DNA of 64,000 bases from Latrodectus hesperus. Taxonomy: Eukaryota; Arthropoda; Arachnida; Araneae; Theridiidae. The position numbers and the translations under genes were made by a program. Below the pieces are notes generated by a model, which saw only the letters and a list, made by a program, of their open reading frames with translations, did no database searches and was not told where the DNA came from. The DNA lies in NCBI GenBank assembly GCA_037975125.1, contig CM075857.1, positions 22,050,822-22,114,821 on the forward strand, written 5' to 3'. Below are positions 34,963-46,600 of this stretch, one piece after another; the first letter of the stretch is position 1; every line of letters starts with the position of its first letter.

Positions 34963-35739
34963 TAGGGTGATCTTTTTTAAAGTGACAGTGTTTGGAGCGT
35001 CCTGTAGCTTGATCAAATAGACGAAATGACACCAAGCTTGGTATTTAGACTAATCAAGACATGGGAAAAAATTCCGTAAAAAAAGTTTTAGTTTCAAAAG
35101 TCACCTTTATGGCATTTTGTGGCGCTGCTGTAGTTTACAATAACGAGAATTAGCATAAAACACAGGTATCAAATCAAAATGCAAATGTTGTTCGATGGCA
35201 ATGCCAGTAATAGGGGCTATAAAAGCAAGTAGTAGACAGCTCCGACAAATAATCTCAGCTGAAGTAAACGAGCTCCAGTGGCCATGCCTCTCACGTTACC
35301 GGAACGTGCGTTTATGTTGGTGGAGTATCAAATTTGTCTATTCTAAAGGACAGCATAACAAAGACATTGCAGAATATTCCTCGTGACATGTTACGTTCGG
35401 CTGTGGAGTACGCTGTACGCAGAATGCACGGTGTTATTTCTGAGAACGGAACTCACATGGAATGTGGTCTAATTCCTCACCGGGAAAGTTAATGTAATAA
35501 ATAAAGATTAATAATTTAATTGTACGATTGTATGTGTCAGTATTTCTCTTTTCTCACATTTTATGCATTGTAAAGCACCACAAAATGACCTAGCGGTGAT
35601 TTTTTGAACTAAAATATTTTTCACGGAATCATTTTTCCCGTGTCTTGATTAGTCTGGATATCAAGTTTGGTGCCATTCCGGAAATTAGAACGCGCTACAG
35701 GTCCCTCCAAACACTGTCACTTTAAGAAAGATCACCCTG
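34963..35739 (+). mobile_element. Internally deleted mariner-type element, 777 bp
   Basis: The ends read (C/T)AGGGTGATCTTT in inverted orientation, and TIR similarity extends about 165 bp (34963-35127 and 35574-35739). TA flanks both ends (34961-34962 and 35740-35741). The interior keeps only the start and end of a transposase gene. The terminal AGGGTGAT is shared with the long-TIR element at 7193, but the rest of the TIR differs, so it is a related but separate family. Movement would need a transposase supplied elsewhere. Confidence 0.9.
35284..35492 (+). pseudogene. Mariner-type transposase reduced to its two ends
   Basis: The ATG at 35284 opens MPLTLPERAFMLVEYQICL, typical of a transposase N-terminus, and stops after about 20 codons. 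Downstream, from about 35366, another frame reads NIPRDMLRSAVEYAVRRM and ends at TAA 35490-35492. This resembles the C-terminal tail of the 7661 transposase (GNIPRAMLRAATLSTVSRM). The DNA-binding and catalytic middle is missing, with the deletion joint near 35340-35360. AATAAA lies shortly after the stop. Confidence 0.75.
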
Positions 35740-35741
35740 TA

Positions 35742-37703
35742 CTTAAAGTTAAGGTTTAATTTGAATTATTTTTTCATAAGCGAATGTATTTTAAATCCAT
35801 CATTGCATAAAATTGGATCATTGCTAATAACTATGCTCTTATTGATATTTGTCGCCAGTTTATATATAAGTATTTTAATTGTACATAAGCATAATAATCT
35901 TAAGAATTCTAGGATATTTTTACATCACATAGGAAAGAAATTTATATAATCATAAAGTAATTATTTTGAATGGAGATTTTAAAAATTGAATACCTAAAAA
36001 TACAAATGTTTTATGCTTTTCGTTTTACGTAAATTTAGTAAGCATCATAAGCTTTATCAATTTATTGCGTCATGAAAAACTTGCTTATAAATATTCATAA
36101 ATGTGTATAGGAGTAGTTGTAAATTTATTTACATAAATTTGAATTTTACATGTTTTGAAAAAATATCTAAAATAATAAGATAAATGATCTTAAATAAAAA
36201 TATTTATTTTCATGCGACCTTTAAAAATTTATAATGAAAATAATTTCTCATATAGCGTTACAGTAATAATTTTCTGACATAATTTTTTCTTAAAAGCAAA
36301 ATATAGTAAGTAAAGAATTAATTAAATAAATCATATTGCTTAAAATTAATAACTATTTACTTATCAATATTTCTTGCTAGTTTATTTTATATTTTAATTG
36401 CATAAAAATAATAATCTTAAGACCATATTTATTTTTAAACAGAAAATTTATATTGGTAAATCTAATGTCTTTTTTATGTCATTCAATTTTAGTTTTTCAA
36501 CCTAAGAACTTTATAAATCATTAACAATAAATTTTATTCATTACTAGAGCTGAAGGATTTTAAATTTAAAGTAATTTATTGGTTATGATCCTCCCAATCT
36601 TATATCATAAATCAATGAAAATCAAGCTAGGAAAATAAAAAATCATCTCTTTAAAATTAATAATATGCTCAAGTGTTCTTTTCTTTATGTTTATTTTAGA
36701 AATTAGTATATATGATCAATTATGTATAAGATTTCAGTTGTTGTTTTTGCAATTCTTGGGATTCAATATTTCTCAAAATTAAATAAAATTTACGTATTAG
36801 TAGAATTTTTTTTAATTTCAATAATTTACATATTAGTAGCGTTATAATTTTTAATGATTTATTTAAGTATTAGGGAACATATTTTTTTCTAAATACCAAT
36901 ACCTTTCTCATAAAATATAGCTTAAAAAAGGTAAAATATATTTTAAAATGTTAAATAATAAATGCTTCAGTTTCATTAAAGTTTTTCAATGGGAAAAAAT
37001 TACCAGAATTTTTAAATAACTATTAACTAGGTATTTCAAGTTCAGGTATTCAAGTTCAAAAATAACTAGGTATTTCAAGTTCAAAAATAAATTAAAATCA
37101 TAAAAATATAAATTGTTACTCCAAACATTTTATTGGGTTTAAGAGTTGCCGTAGATAATTCAATAAGTCTTTAATGATGAATTTGAAGAAATATCATTAT
37201 CATTTTAAGGCAGAATATTAACATTGCACTAATTTTTCTTAAATAACCACAACAGTCATTTGAGAAATTCAGGAAATTAGTTTACTACTTTATTAAGAAA
37301 GATTAAAATTCATAAAAATGAAAAACTTATTTGATTTTTATAAAATTTTTATTTATAGGATATTTTTCATTCGTGTTTCAGTGTAGATTTTTATTCTCTA
37401 TCATTTATTTAATCATGGTTTAAACAATAGAGTCAGTACAGTAATATGAAATGTATGCTGAATATGTGTTCTGTGTGATCCTGCCAAACACGAATACTAT
37501 CTTCACATTGCTCGGCAAATATAATTAAAATTCCTCAGAAAATGTGACGTCACACTGTTCTTTCGTCTAGGTTCACGATTTGCCATTCGCCTGAGAGGTA
37601 TTATCTAGAACAATTAAACTTATGATCACCGAGCTGACAATCTATACTGCTGCAAAATTAGTCAACCTATTCTTGCATTACTTGTTGTCTTAAAAATAAC
37701 TTG
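35742..37703. other. A+T-rich DNA, nothing recognised
   Basis: No gene recognised. A short local duplication (AGGTATTTCAAGTTCA) occurs near 37030-37085. The frame at 35761-35949 is hydrophobic only because of its A+T content. Confidence 0.5.
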
Positions 37704-37861
37704 ACACAGATGCTATATAATCCAGCATGTCAAATTCAAAGTTTAATGAATTTTTGGTGAATTTTCTTATGTATCTGGTAACCTGGTTTTTTATTACGTC
37801 ATAAAGATGGAGATCTATGAGAATTATGTAAAAAATTCTATTTTGGCATCCATGGTATTTA

Positions 37862-38746
37862 TTAGGTTGGTGCGTATGAAATGTCGGATTCTTAAGTGAT
37901 TGTATAAAACTGCATATTTTTCTTCAAAAGCTGTTTATTCAATCAAAGTATGCTCCATTCGCTTCAATACACTTCTCCCAACGAGATTTTAAAGCGTAGA
38001 TGCCTGTCTTAAAAAATTTTGGTCTTTAGAATTAATAAACTCTGATATCGAGTTTTTTAGACTGTCTTCATTTTCATAGTGTTTGCCCCTTAAAAACAGC
38101 TCTAAATGCTTGAAAAAATGAAAATCGGTCAGCGAGAGATCCGGTGAATAGGGTGGATGTTGCAATGATGAGCATACGTTTAACTGATCCAGCTTATTTC
38201 GCTCCGTCAGTGCGTGCGGTACCCACTTGTCCATCTTCTTAACCTTGCCAATCTCAGAAAGGTGTCTCAATATCGTTGTATGGTCAACTTTCATCCTGAT
38301 AGCAAGTTCCCTCGTGGATACGGCTGGATCCGCTTCCACTAGAGCCTTCAGGTCATCATTCTTCACAGACGTTTTGGGTCTTCCGCGCGGCTCATTTTGC
38401 AGTGAAAAATCGCCAGTCCGAAATTTTTCGAACCAACGCTGCACTTTCCGATCGTTAACCGTATTCTCCCCAAACGCTTGGTTTATGTTGCGTGCAGCTT
38501 TTGCAGCACTATTACCAAGTTTGTACTCATATAAGAAAATGACGCGGCAGAATTCATATCGGCAATAAACTCAAAAGAAATAAAAAAGGGAAGACCTTCG
38601 AGAAAACCTATTTTGCTGAAATGAGTCTCTGGCAATGGACAATACGAGTATGAATGAGGTTATGACAAATACAAAAGTATAACGAAAACAGGGAGGAAAA
38701 CGTCCGCATGTAAAGAGAATCCGACATTTCATACGCACCAACCTAA
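37862..38746 (-). mobile_element. Mariner element nested in MITE, 885 bp
   Basis: Perfect 31-bp TIRs begin TTAGGTTGGTGCGTATGAAA. TA duplications flank the element at 37860-37861 and 38747-38748. Removing the element and one TA restores a sequence that matches the empty MITE copy. The transposase inside is on the minus strand and lacks its catalytic core, so this copy is non-autonomous. Confidence 0.95.
37939..38566 (-). pseudogene. Mariner transposase with core deletion and frameshifts
   Basis: The N-terminal DNA-binding half is preserved. An upstream frame reads FLYEYKLGNSAAKAARNIN, then QRWFEKFRTGDFSL, GRPKTSV and the second helix-turn-helix (STRELAIRMKVDHTTILRHL). After NKLDQLNVCSSL the sequence jumps straight to QHPPYSPDLSLTDFHFFKHL. 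That lacks the region with the first two catalytic Asp residues and keeps the third in SLTDFHFF. A length change in a T run near 38013 breaks the frame. The true C-terminus continues as SRWEKCIEANGAYFD to TGA at 37939-37941. The start codon is uncertain. Confidence 0.9.
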
Positions 38747-38848
38747 TACTTCATCGTGAGATGTCACAATACGTCATCCTGGCAACATTTCTCCGTAATT
38801 AAAAAAAAATTCAGAATTTGGCATGCTGGATTACATGGTATCTGTGCT

Positions 38849-39862
38849 CCCTTCATTCCATAACTATGGTCTCGTAATGCTGTTTTAAGACTCATTAAAG
38901 CCATACAAGTAACATACCTTTTTTGTCGTCATGGATAGTAGGACATTGATAACCAAAGTAAGACGTTTCACGTGACCATTCAGATTCAACTGATTTCATA
39001 TTCAGCAAACAATCATTTGATCTCAAACGGAATTAGGATAGCAGTACTGCTATACAACAAACCACAATTATTGTTTGCAACAGTTTGACTTTTATTATTG
39101 TCAGAAATTTAAGGATAAGAATTTTTGTTTATCATGCGTAAATTCGCAGCAACTTTAATCCAGACATTGATGTAAACATAATTCATCGTAAGAAACCGTG
39201 CTGTAAAATGTCTTTATTTAAACAAATGTAGGTGTCGCTACCTTTAAAATTTCTGGGTTTAAAAGTTACCCATTTGAATATCCCAGTACCTTCTTCATGT
39301 TACATAAATTTTACGTGCCTAAAGTACTTCTTTTTTAGAGATCCATTTTAACGGCCAATATTGCATTTATTTCTCATTTGATTATGTATTCATATTTTAT
39401 ATTTGCTTATTACTCTACCTTTACGTATATCAGATGTACTAAAATGGGAAACATTTTGTTTAATATTAGCCCAAAAAATACAAAACCACGAGGATTTCGT
39501 GTTTAAAAATGCGCTAGAATAACGCCAGTTGATCAATAAGTAAAAAGAGTAAAGTGATAAGAATCATAGAGATTCTAACTAGAAATTTATTTTAGTGTAT
39601 ACTACTCACTTATGGATTACCTTATATAAATCATATCCATCGTAGAGTACACTTGAAGTCAAAGCTGAGAAATGAATAATTTTAGAATAATTAACTATTA
39701 CCCCTTTCAAAATAAACTTGGTGTAACATTTCAGTAAGTGTTTTCAATTACGTATGGTATACAAGTATTCTAGAGTGTTTCTTCAATGAAAGTTATCTGC
39801 CTGCTTATTGCCTTGCTATTATTATTTATCATGGGGGGGGGAGTTAACAGAGTAGAAACTTA
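38849..39862. other. Mixed-composition DNA, nothing recognised
   Basis: Somewhat less A+T-rich in places. A run of nine G residues lies near 39833-39841. No gene or known repeat was recognised. Confidence 0.5.
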
Positions 39863-39874
39863 AACAATGTTGTT

Positions 39875-40145
39875 GTCGTGTGCCAGCTAGGCTGGCAACA
39901 TGGGGTGCGCTGCTCCACTTTTCCAACTGAACCGTAATTTAGTGTGGAGTCCGACTTCCTCAGTACACACATGCCATAGGTACCCGTTTATAGGGAAGGC
40001 AACCATTCACAACCCATTCATACAAGGAAAGGACAAAGACAGGATAGATAGAGAGAGAAAGTGCATCCATGCCTGAACCGGGATTCGAACCCAGGACCTC
40101 CTTGTCCGCAGTCAGGTACGCTGACGACTAGACAAGTTGGACGGC
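39875..40145 (-). mobile_element. tRNA-derived SINE with target duplication
   Basis: On the minus strand the head starts near 40145 with a tRNA-like region. A weak A-box (TTGTCTAGTCGTC) is followed by an exact B-box (GGTTCGAATCC). These are the internal promoter parts for RNA polymerase III. A tRNA-unrelated body and a GTT/AAC-like tail follow. AACAATGTTGTT occurs on both sides (39863-39874 and 40146-40157), consistent with a target-site duplication. It is not a functional tRNA gene because the acceptor stem does not close. Confidence 0.85.
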
Positions 40146-40639
40146 AACAATGTTGTTATTCAAATCATATATAAGATGCAATATAATATATAAATATCCA
40201 GACTATACTACAGCATACAAGATAATAACATCCAACAAAAAGAACATGAAAATTATATTTAGTAATTTTGTTTTGATTAGATTTTCGAAAAATATACTAA
40301 TGTACTATGCTTATATTTTCCTATTTGCTAAGTCTAATTATCTCAATATTTTATTTAGTTCAGTTATCCTTAAATCCCGTATCAAAAGTTATATGTAAAG
40401 TATTAACACACATTACTATTATATTATCACAATTCAAATATAACAACATAATAATTAATCTCAAAACACTATTCGAAAACAGAATATAAGTAAACCAGCT
40501 AAAAAACAACATAAGTAATTTATTTTGTTTTTCCTGATGGCAATACTTGATGGTAAACAAATATTTTACGATTACTGCTATAAATCTTTAAACATAAAGA
40601 AAATACTTTTCAATATGCAAATTTTTTCTCATCTTACAT

Positions 40640-40990
40640 TTATCTTTTCTGAGCGTCAAATTTTAAGACAGTTTTGCCATCGATATTTTTATTTCAAAGC
40701 AAAATACGTCCTTTCCTTAAATGAGAATTGTCTCAGAAAAATCCAGCCTCCATAGTTCATTAATTATTCTTATACCTCAGGGAATGAAGAGGGAATGCAG
40801 AAGTCGAATGTGCAAGAACTATCTAGTTAATGGTTCTCTCAGATTAGCATCAAGGTTTTCTTAAATAATTTTTTCGCCAAAGTTTGTTTTTTGATAACGA
40901 AAAAAAGTCTTATGGTATCGTGATTTAAAAATCTCAGTAAAATAGAAGCTATAAGAGCTTAAACATATATCCCTGTTTTTCTAAGATTTT
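40640..40990 (+). repeat. Dispersed repeat R1, first copy
   Basis: Aligns in the same orientation with 49900-50270. Shared blocks include TTCATTAATTATT, TTATACCTCAGG and TATGGTATCGTGAT or close variants. No protein motif is seen. The family is unknown. Confidence 0.7.
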
Positions 40991-41522
40991 TCTTTTCTTA
41001 ACGAAAATTGCTTTTTCCTCTGATTTTGGTTTAGTTATGTATTACACATTCAATAATATGATAATTTTACAAAAAAAGATATTTCATTTTAAATGTATCT
41101 ATCGAGTTTTAAACTCTGAGAATGGCTTTGAGAATGAAAAGCATTTGATTTTTAAATATTTATGATTGTAAAGAAGTATTTCATTTTTGAATTATATATA
41201 ACATATTAGATTAAATTAAATGATAACAGTTTAAGACATTATTTTCATTAAGCATAAAGTTATCATACCTTTTAAAATATGACGGACGAAACAAAATATT
41301 ATGCTTTAATGAATTTACGCAAGTTTAGTAAATTAATAGTTAATTTAATTATTTCCTTAAGTATCTCAAATAAATGAATTCTATTTCTATTTGAATCAAT
41401 TTTTTCTTTAAATTAAAATATTACAAAGCATTTTAAAACTATTTTAATAATGAAGTAAAATTTCTAATGTAATAACAAAATGCAAAGAATATAAGTTACT
41501 TTATCATTAATTTCATAAAGTT

Positions 41523-41905
41523 TGACAGAGTTTCCCTTTATGCTGATGCGGCTATAGACAGACAATTTAAAACTCTACTTGATGGGGAAAATAAAATCCC
41601 TGGCTCTTTACCACGAGCTGTTGATGTCACTTGTTTCAGGGTGACAACTGGACATGACTATCTACAAAGGCATGTGTGTCGAATAGGTGTAATGGACTCT
41701 GCTCGTTGTCCATTGTGCAATCATGATGGCATGGATGCTGCTCACCTCAAGAACTGCCCTGAAGTTTCAAAGTTTATGACTGGCAACACTTTTGAGGCTA
41801 CTAAAGGATTCTTGCTTTTTTATACTTGTTCATGTTTTTATTGGGTTGCTCTTCAATTAATGGTACTTATGCAGAGAACGGGCGTAGGATGTAAAAAATG
41901 TTTAA
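41523..41905 (+). pseudogene. Non-LTR retrotransposon ORF2 C-terminal fragment
   Basis: The frame reads in from 41523 (DRVSLYADAAIDRQFKTLL) through SLPRAVDVTCFRVTTGHDYLQ. It then has a Cys-x2-Cys...His-x5-Cys zinc-binding motif (ARCPLCNHDG, AAHLKNC) of the type after RNase H in arthropod LINE polymerases. It differs from the CRKCH family of copies A-D, so it is a second LINE family. Sequence upstream of 41523 is A+T-rich, so the insertion is 5'-truncated. The frame runs open to a stop near 41928, but family-like sequence fades after about 41800. Confidence 0.72.
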
Positions 41906-42560
41906 TTTACATTTTTAATACACTTTAATAGACAAAGTATAGACACAAAAAATAAAATTATGATAGCATCTAACTATACAATATTCTATAGGCAAAAATT
42001 AATCTTATAATTTATTATTCATTAATCAATCACTGGTTTTTAAAATTACATCCAATTGATTAAAACGAAATAATCAAATGATTATCACAAACCGAGATAT
42101 CCAATTGAATATAACCAATATTTTTTTTTACTATTTATCAATTATATTCGGTTATTACAAGTGTCAAAAACAAAATGAAAAAAATCACATTTTCTTTTCA
42201 TTATTTATTGATTTTCGTTTTACTTTAATTCTTCAATTGTAAATTTTAATCAAAGTCTGATAAAATGTTTTTCTTTTATTTCTCTCTTAACTAATATTTC
42301 TTGAAAATTTTGTAACCTTCAAAGCATTAATATCATAAGATCCATAAAGCCACTTATGAAAAAATCATTTTGCATTTTTAACAAATTTATTGCTGTTCTT
42401 GTTTTTGTTTTCGCACCAGCATGGATCCTGTTCGTAACAATGAGTTATTCTTTTCCAAATGCTACAACAAGTCGAGAGATTAGTCTGCATAATTTAAAAA
42501 CAGGGTCTGAATGGAAGAATACACAATACTTGACATGACACTTGCATAAGTATCATATTC

Positions 42561-43481
42561 CTTCCTGCGGCCTGAGCAGCTACCAGGCGCGTCGGCAGGT
42601 GGTGAATCACCGAACGTCCTGTAGGAATGATAGGATAGCCTTGAATAAAGAATCAGAGGCCGCGAACCAGCTCCCGTAAACCCTAGTGTTACGCGACCCG
42701 TGCCTAGGGCTACTTGGCACTGCGGTAATGGTGTCTTAACGGAGCCTCTAGTTACCTGGCGAACTTCTAGAGCCTTTTTTACCTTGCCCAGTAACTCAGG
42801 CAATGCTGGGTGGACTTATATTACCTGAGCTTATTAATTGTTATCTTGTGGCTGAAAAGACACAAGAAATAACAAACCTCTCTGCATTTGCAGGGGAAGC
42901 CTCTGAAGCAGACCTTGCTGAAAAAGACAAGGGAACTCAGAGGCAATCTAGTGAAGGGGCAGTAATGAATCCTTCACAGGAGGTAGAAGTGACCTCCAAA
43001 CCATATTCTTTTGGTGAAAGTCAGGAAGCTATCGCTAGCATGACTGACTCTCTGACCAGAATCCTCTGTGGATCATCAGCGAGGATTGCCTCTGAAATTC
43101 TAAGATGCTCTAGGCAGAAGATACGTTTAATCGTAGGCTTCATAACTGGGCACTAATATTTAAGAAAACACCTACATAAAATGGGACTGTTTCAGTAAGA
43201 CCCTATCTGCAGGAAATGTCATGCAAGAGGAAACGGCCAAGCATATCATTTACGAATGTGAGGCTCTTACCCTCCCTAAATTAACTTCTTTAGGCATCAT
43301 CCATACTAGAGAGTTACACCTAGGCTCCATTAAAGGTTTATCAGACTTTATTAATAAAGTGGGTGACCCGAGCAACTGGAACTAGGAAACATTGGGTTTG
43401 GAGTTAATGGTACAAAATGCTGATAAAAGCAGAGGTGCCCAATGACATACAAACCCAACTCTAAGAAGGAGAAGAAGAAGA
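42561..43481 (+). mobile_element. LINE-related element, copy C, without the A/D deletion
   Basis: The GC-rich leader (CCAGGCGCGTCGGCAGG) is followed by an acidic, Ser/Glu-rich frame at 42803-43156 (KTQEITNLSAF, LAEKDKGTQRQS). Next comes the spacer also seen in copy B (CSRQKIRLIVGFITGH), the zinc-binding end and an (AAG)n-type tail. It retains about 120 bases that copies A and D have lost. Lesions include TAG/TAA-type stops (for example CAA to TAA in the LFQQD region near 43197) and a 2-base loss near 43217 that shifts the zinc-binding frame. The upstream acidic peptide has no function I can assign. Confidence 0.75.
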
Positions 43482-43482
43482 T

Positions 43483-43605
43483 CATTTTACTTGGAGGATA
43501 TTGTAACCACCCAAAATATTTTACATACCGTCGCTTAAGCCGGGATTCAAATTCACAATTTTTAGATTATGATAATGACTCTCTAACTAACCAGGCCACT
43601 GCGAC
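43483..43605 (-). repeat. SINE head fragment
   Basis: On the minus strand TGGCCTGGTTAGTTAGAGAG resembles an A-box and GAATTTGAATCCCGG a mutated B-box, at tRNA-like spacing. It starts directly after the LINE copy C tail. Truncated and diverged. Confidence 0.55.
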
Positions 43606-46600
43606 CTTATTTCAAGCCTTATTCTCACTTGAAGAATTCATATTATGCAACCAAGTTTGACAGAAATCATTCAGTAACGAAACATGCATTCGAAATGTGT
43701 GCAGGATATAATTAGATATTAAGATTGTCCGAATTTGTGAAATATTTATATTTATTAATTAATTTTATGAAATATATATATTGCTGTAAACAATTATTTA
43801 TTTTATCAAATAATAATGACAGTTATCTGTAATTTCTATCTAATAAGATTTTTCAAAGTACTCAACACTTTTTCGTGAACCTAACTTAATCGAAAAGTTT
43901 TTCGTATTAATTTTAAAAATGTTTGCACCAGTGTAATTGTATTTTAATATAATACCAAAAAAAGCTTCATTGAAATACGTATTTTTATTTCTCATACTTA
44001 AAGATGAGTGAACTCATTTAATAATGTAAGTAAGGAAGAAAATTTTTAACGCATTATGAATATAAAATTAATTTAAGTACATGTTAAACCGAAAATTGAG
44101 AACACAAATAATTTTTCTTAAATCCCTTGAATTTTGTGTTTTGAAATAATTTTCACCTAAATTTTACAATTGTAAGACGGGCTTTGTAATTATTATACAA
44201 ATAAAGCCTCAAAATATTCAGGATAGAATAATTTTTATTTTTAACCTACCGACAGCATAAATTAGCATTTAAATAATTATTGCAGCTACATACGGTGAGG
44301 TAGGTCATAAGCTGACGTAGTTCACAACGTCTTGATACTGACTGAATAGTTCATCTTTAGGGCAATAGATGGCGCTCATTGAATGTTAAGAGGGGCGCTA
44401 CTCGCAATTATTATTTCAATCTTTCATTTATAATCTCAAATTCTTTGTACATACAAATAATACCAAAGGAAAATTATTATAAAATGTAATTAGTTATATT
44501 TTTCTCCTAACTGTGTAGAGGTGGATAAGTATTTCACATGCTTCCAAATTTCATCTGCCTAAAGCTTTTTTTTTTTTTTTTTTTTTTTTTGATAAATATT
44601 GAAATGTAAGAATATATGCTTAAGAAAATATGCAAGTTAGTTAAACAGCAATTTTAAATATAAAAATACAATGTACTTAAAAGATACCTTAACATCTGTT
44701 TTATTAAAATGTTAAATTTTAGATAAAGAAAATATATTTAAATTTTTTCAAAGGCGTAATAAATTAAATGCGTGTCAATTAATATAATCTTCAATGTAAA
44801 CGCTAATTTTATATTTCACAATAACTGCTCATCAATTTCTCTGGAAAATAAATCATCTCTGGATTTATATCTTTTCTCTGAGGGTTTAGGTGAAAGAATT
44901 TTCTACGTGCAAAATAAATCATATCTAAATAAATTTTGGACCTCTAATATCCATGCATATATTTATTAAGAACATATTTTCATACCTTTTTAATCTTGTT
45001 ATTCTTAAAATTGTGTATGCTTGTCGATAGACCTAAAAGAAAATAATTCGAATTGATAATCCATTTGAAATTAAAAATATGAAAACGATTTTTAAATACT
45101 AAACTTATTCGATCAAAATTAATTAAAGAAGCAATTTTTTTTTTGAGGAAAAGAATTATTTTCATGCGAAATTAAAATATATTTAAGCAATTTTTGCCTT
45201 TCAAATTTGCATACATGTATATTTTTATTCGAGCATCTTACGTATTTAATTTTTTTATTCTTCTGATAATGCATGCTTGCCAATAATCCGAAAGAAAAAC
45301 AGTTCGAAAAGACAATTCGTTTGTACTTTAGAAAGTATACACACAAATGGCTTCTTAATTATAAATATATCGCATCAAAATTAATTAATGAAAATATTTT
45401 CTTTTTATTTAATTTTATATGATTGTAAAGGGATGTAATTAACGATATATTATTGTTACTATCCCTTTTTGAATTGTTAATTAATTATTAAAAATAATTT
45501 ACACAATTAAAATTTATCTACCAACATTACTTAAAAATCATCTAAAATAAAATAAGTAGTTCAAAATAAGATAATGAAAATTTAATAAAGAGAAAGTTTT
45601 TGAGACCCGTAATTTAAAAATGGCAATTTAATTGATTGAATTAAAAATAGAAATTAAATTGATTGCCATTTTTTAAGTTATAAATCATTTTTCATAATCC
45701 GTATTACGTTCTTTTTTAATTTTATTTTCATGATTGTTTCCAATAAAAATCTTGCTTATTTTAATAACGTATTATCTAATATATTTATGGTTTAAATACA
45801 TATTACAAAAATCTGTAAGATATATTCTTTGAAATTCATTAAGTTTGATTTAAATTCAAATTTTATTAATCTGAAACCGTAAATTTTCAAAGAATTTATT
45901 ACTATATAGTTCCAATAACTACTATGTTTTTAATAAAAAAATCAATAACTCCAAAATAATATGTCAGTATAATAAAAGAAGATTCGCAACATCAATATTG
46001 TTTTTTAAATTGTGAGTAGCATATAAAATCTAATATATTTATTTATAATAATTGTATATGCGGATTTTTTGGTAATCAATAATAGGTATATTTATGAGCA
46101 AAAAATATATTTTTAGTTTTTGACCTTTCTGAATTTTATTTTAACTAAACTGTAATAATTTCCAATTTGAAAATACTTTTAAAGAAAGAAATAAACTTTA
46201 GTTAATGTAAAGAAAAACAAAAAAAAATCTACATTTTTATTTTAAACGTTGCAAATTCTACTATTTAGTGCTGTCTAAATGATAAAGTATTTATGCAACA
46301 CTGTAAAAAATGCAGTAAATTTACTCCACATTAGATTCAAAGCATTTCACAAGAATAGTAAAATTCAAAAGCTAGATAAATGTTTAGTAATCAATAAGAG
46401 TAAATTAAAATGCATTGAAAAAGGTATACATTTTTGAAAATTTATAAATAAAAAGCATATATCGTCTAGTTAAATATTTACTCAACACTTTTATAATTAA
46501 AAAGCTCTATAGACATTATTATTCAGTAAATTATATATTACTAAAAGAATAAATATGTTCTTTTATATTGCATCTCATTTTAAATCATGGTTTTTAATAA

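Larger units (their letters stand above)
37704..38847 (+). repeat. MITE copy 1, interrupted by a mariner
   Basis: The left part (37704-37861) and right part (38749-38847) together form a roughly 256-bp element. Its ends are inverted repeats related to ACAGATGC...ATAATCCAGCATG (left) and GGCATGCTGGATTACATGG (right). It aligns with the uninterrupted copy at 60779-61022, reversed. No coding sequence belongs to it. The superfamily is undetermined. Confidence 0.85.

Noticed and set aside
38227..38568. 113-codon plus-strand frame
   Set aside because: Antisense shadow of the mariner transposase pseudogene, with no independent motif.
42356..42538. 60-codon frame with a hydrophobic stretch that could pass for a signal peptide
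   Set aside because: Short, in A+T-rich DNA, and running up to LINE copy C. There is no supporting motif.
45617..45675. Imperfect hairpin AAAAATGGCAAT with complement
   Set aside because: Short arms in A+T-rich DNA, plausible by chance, with no second copy noticed.
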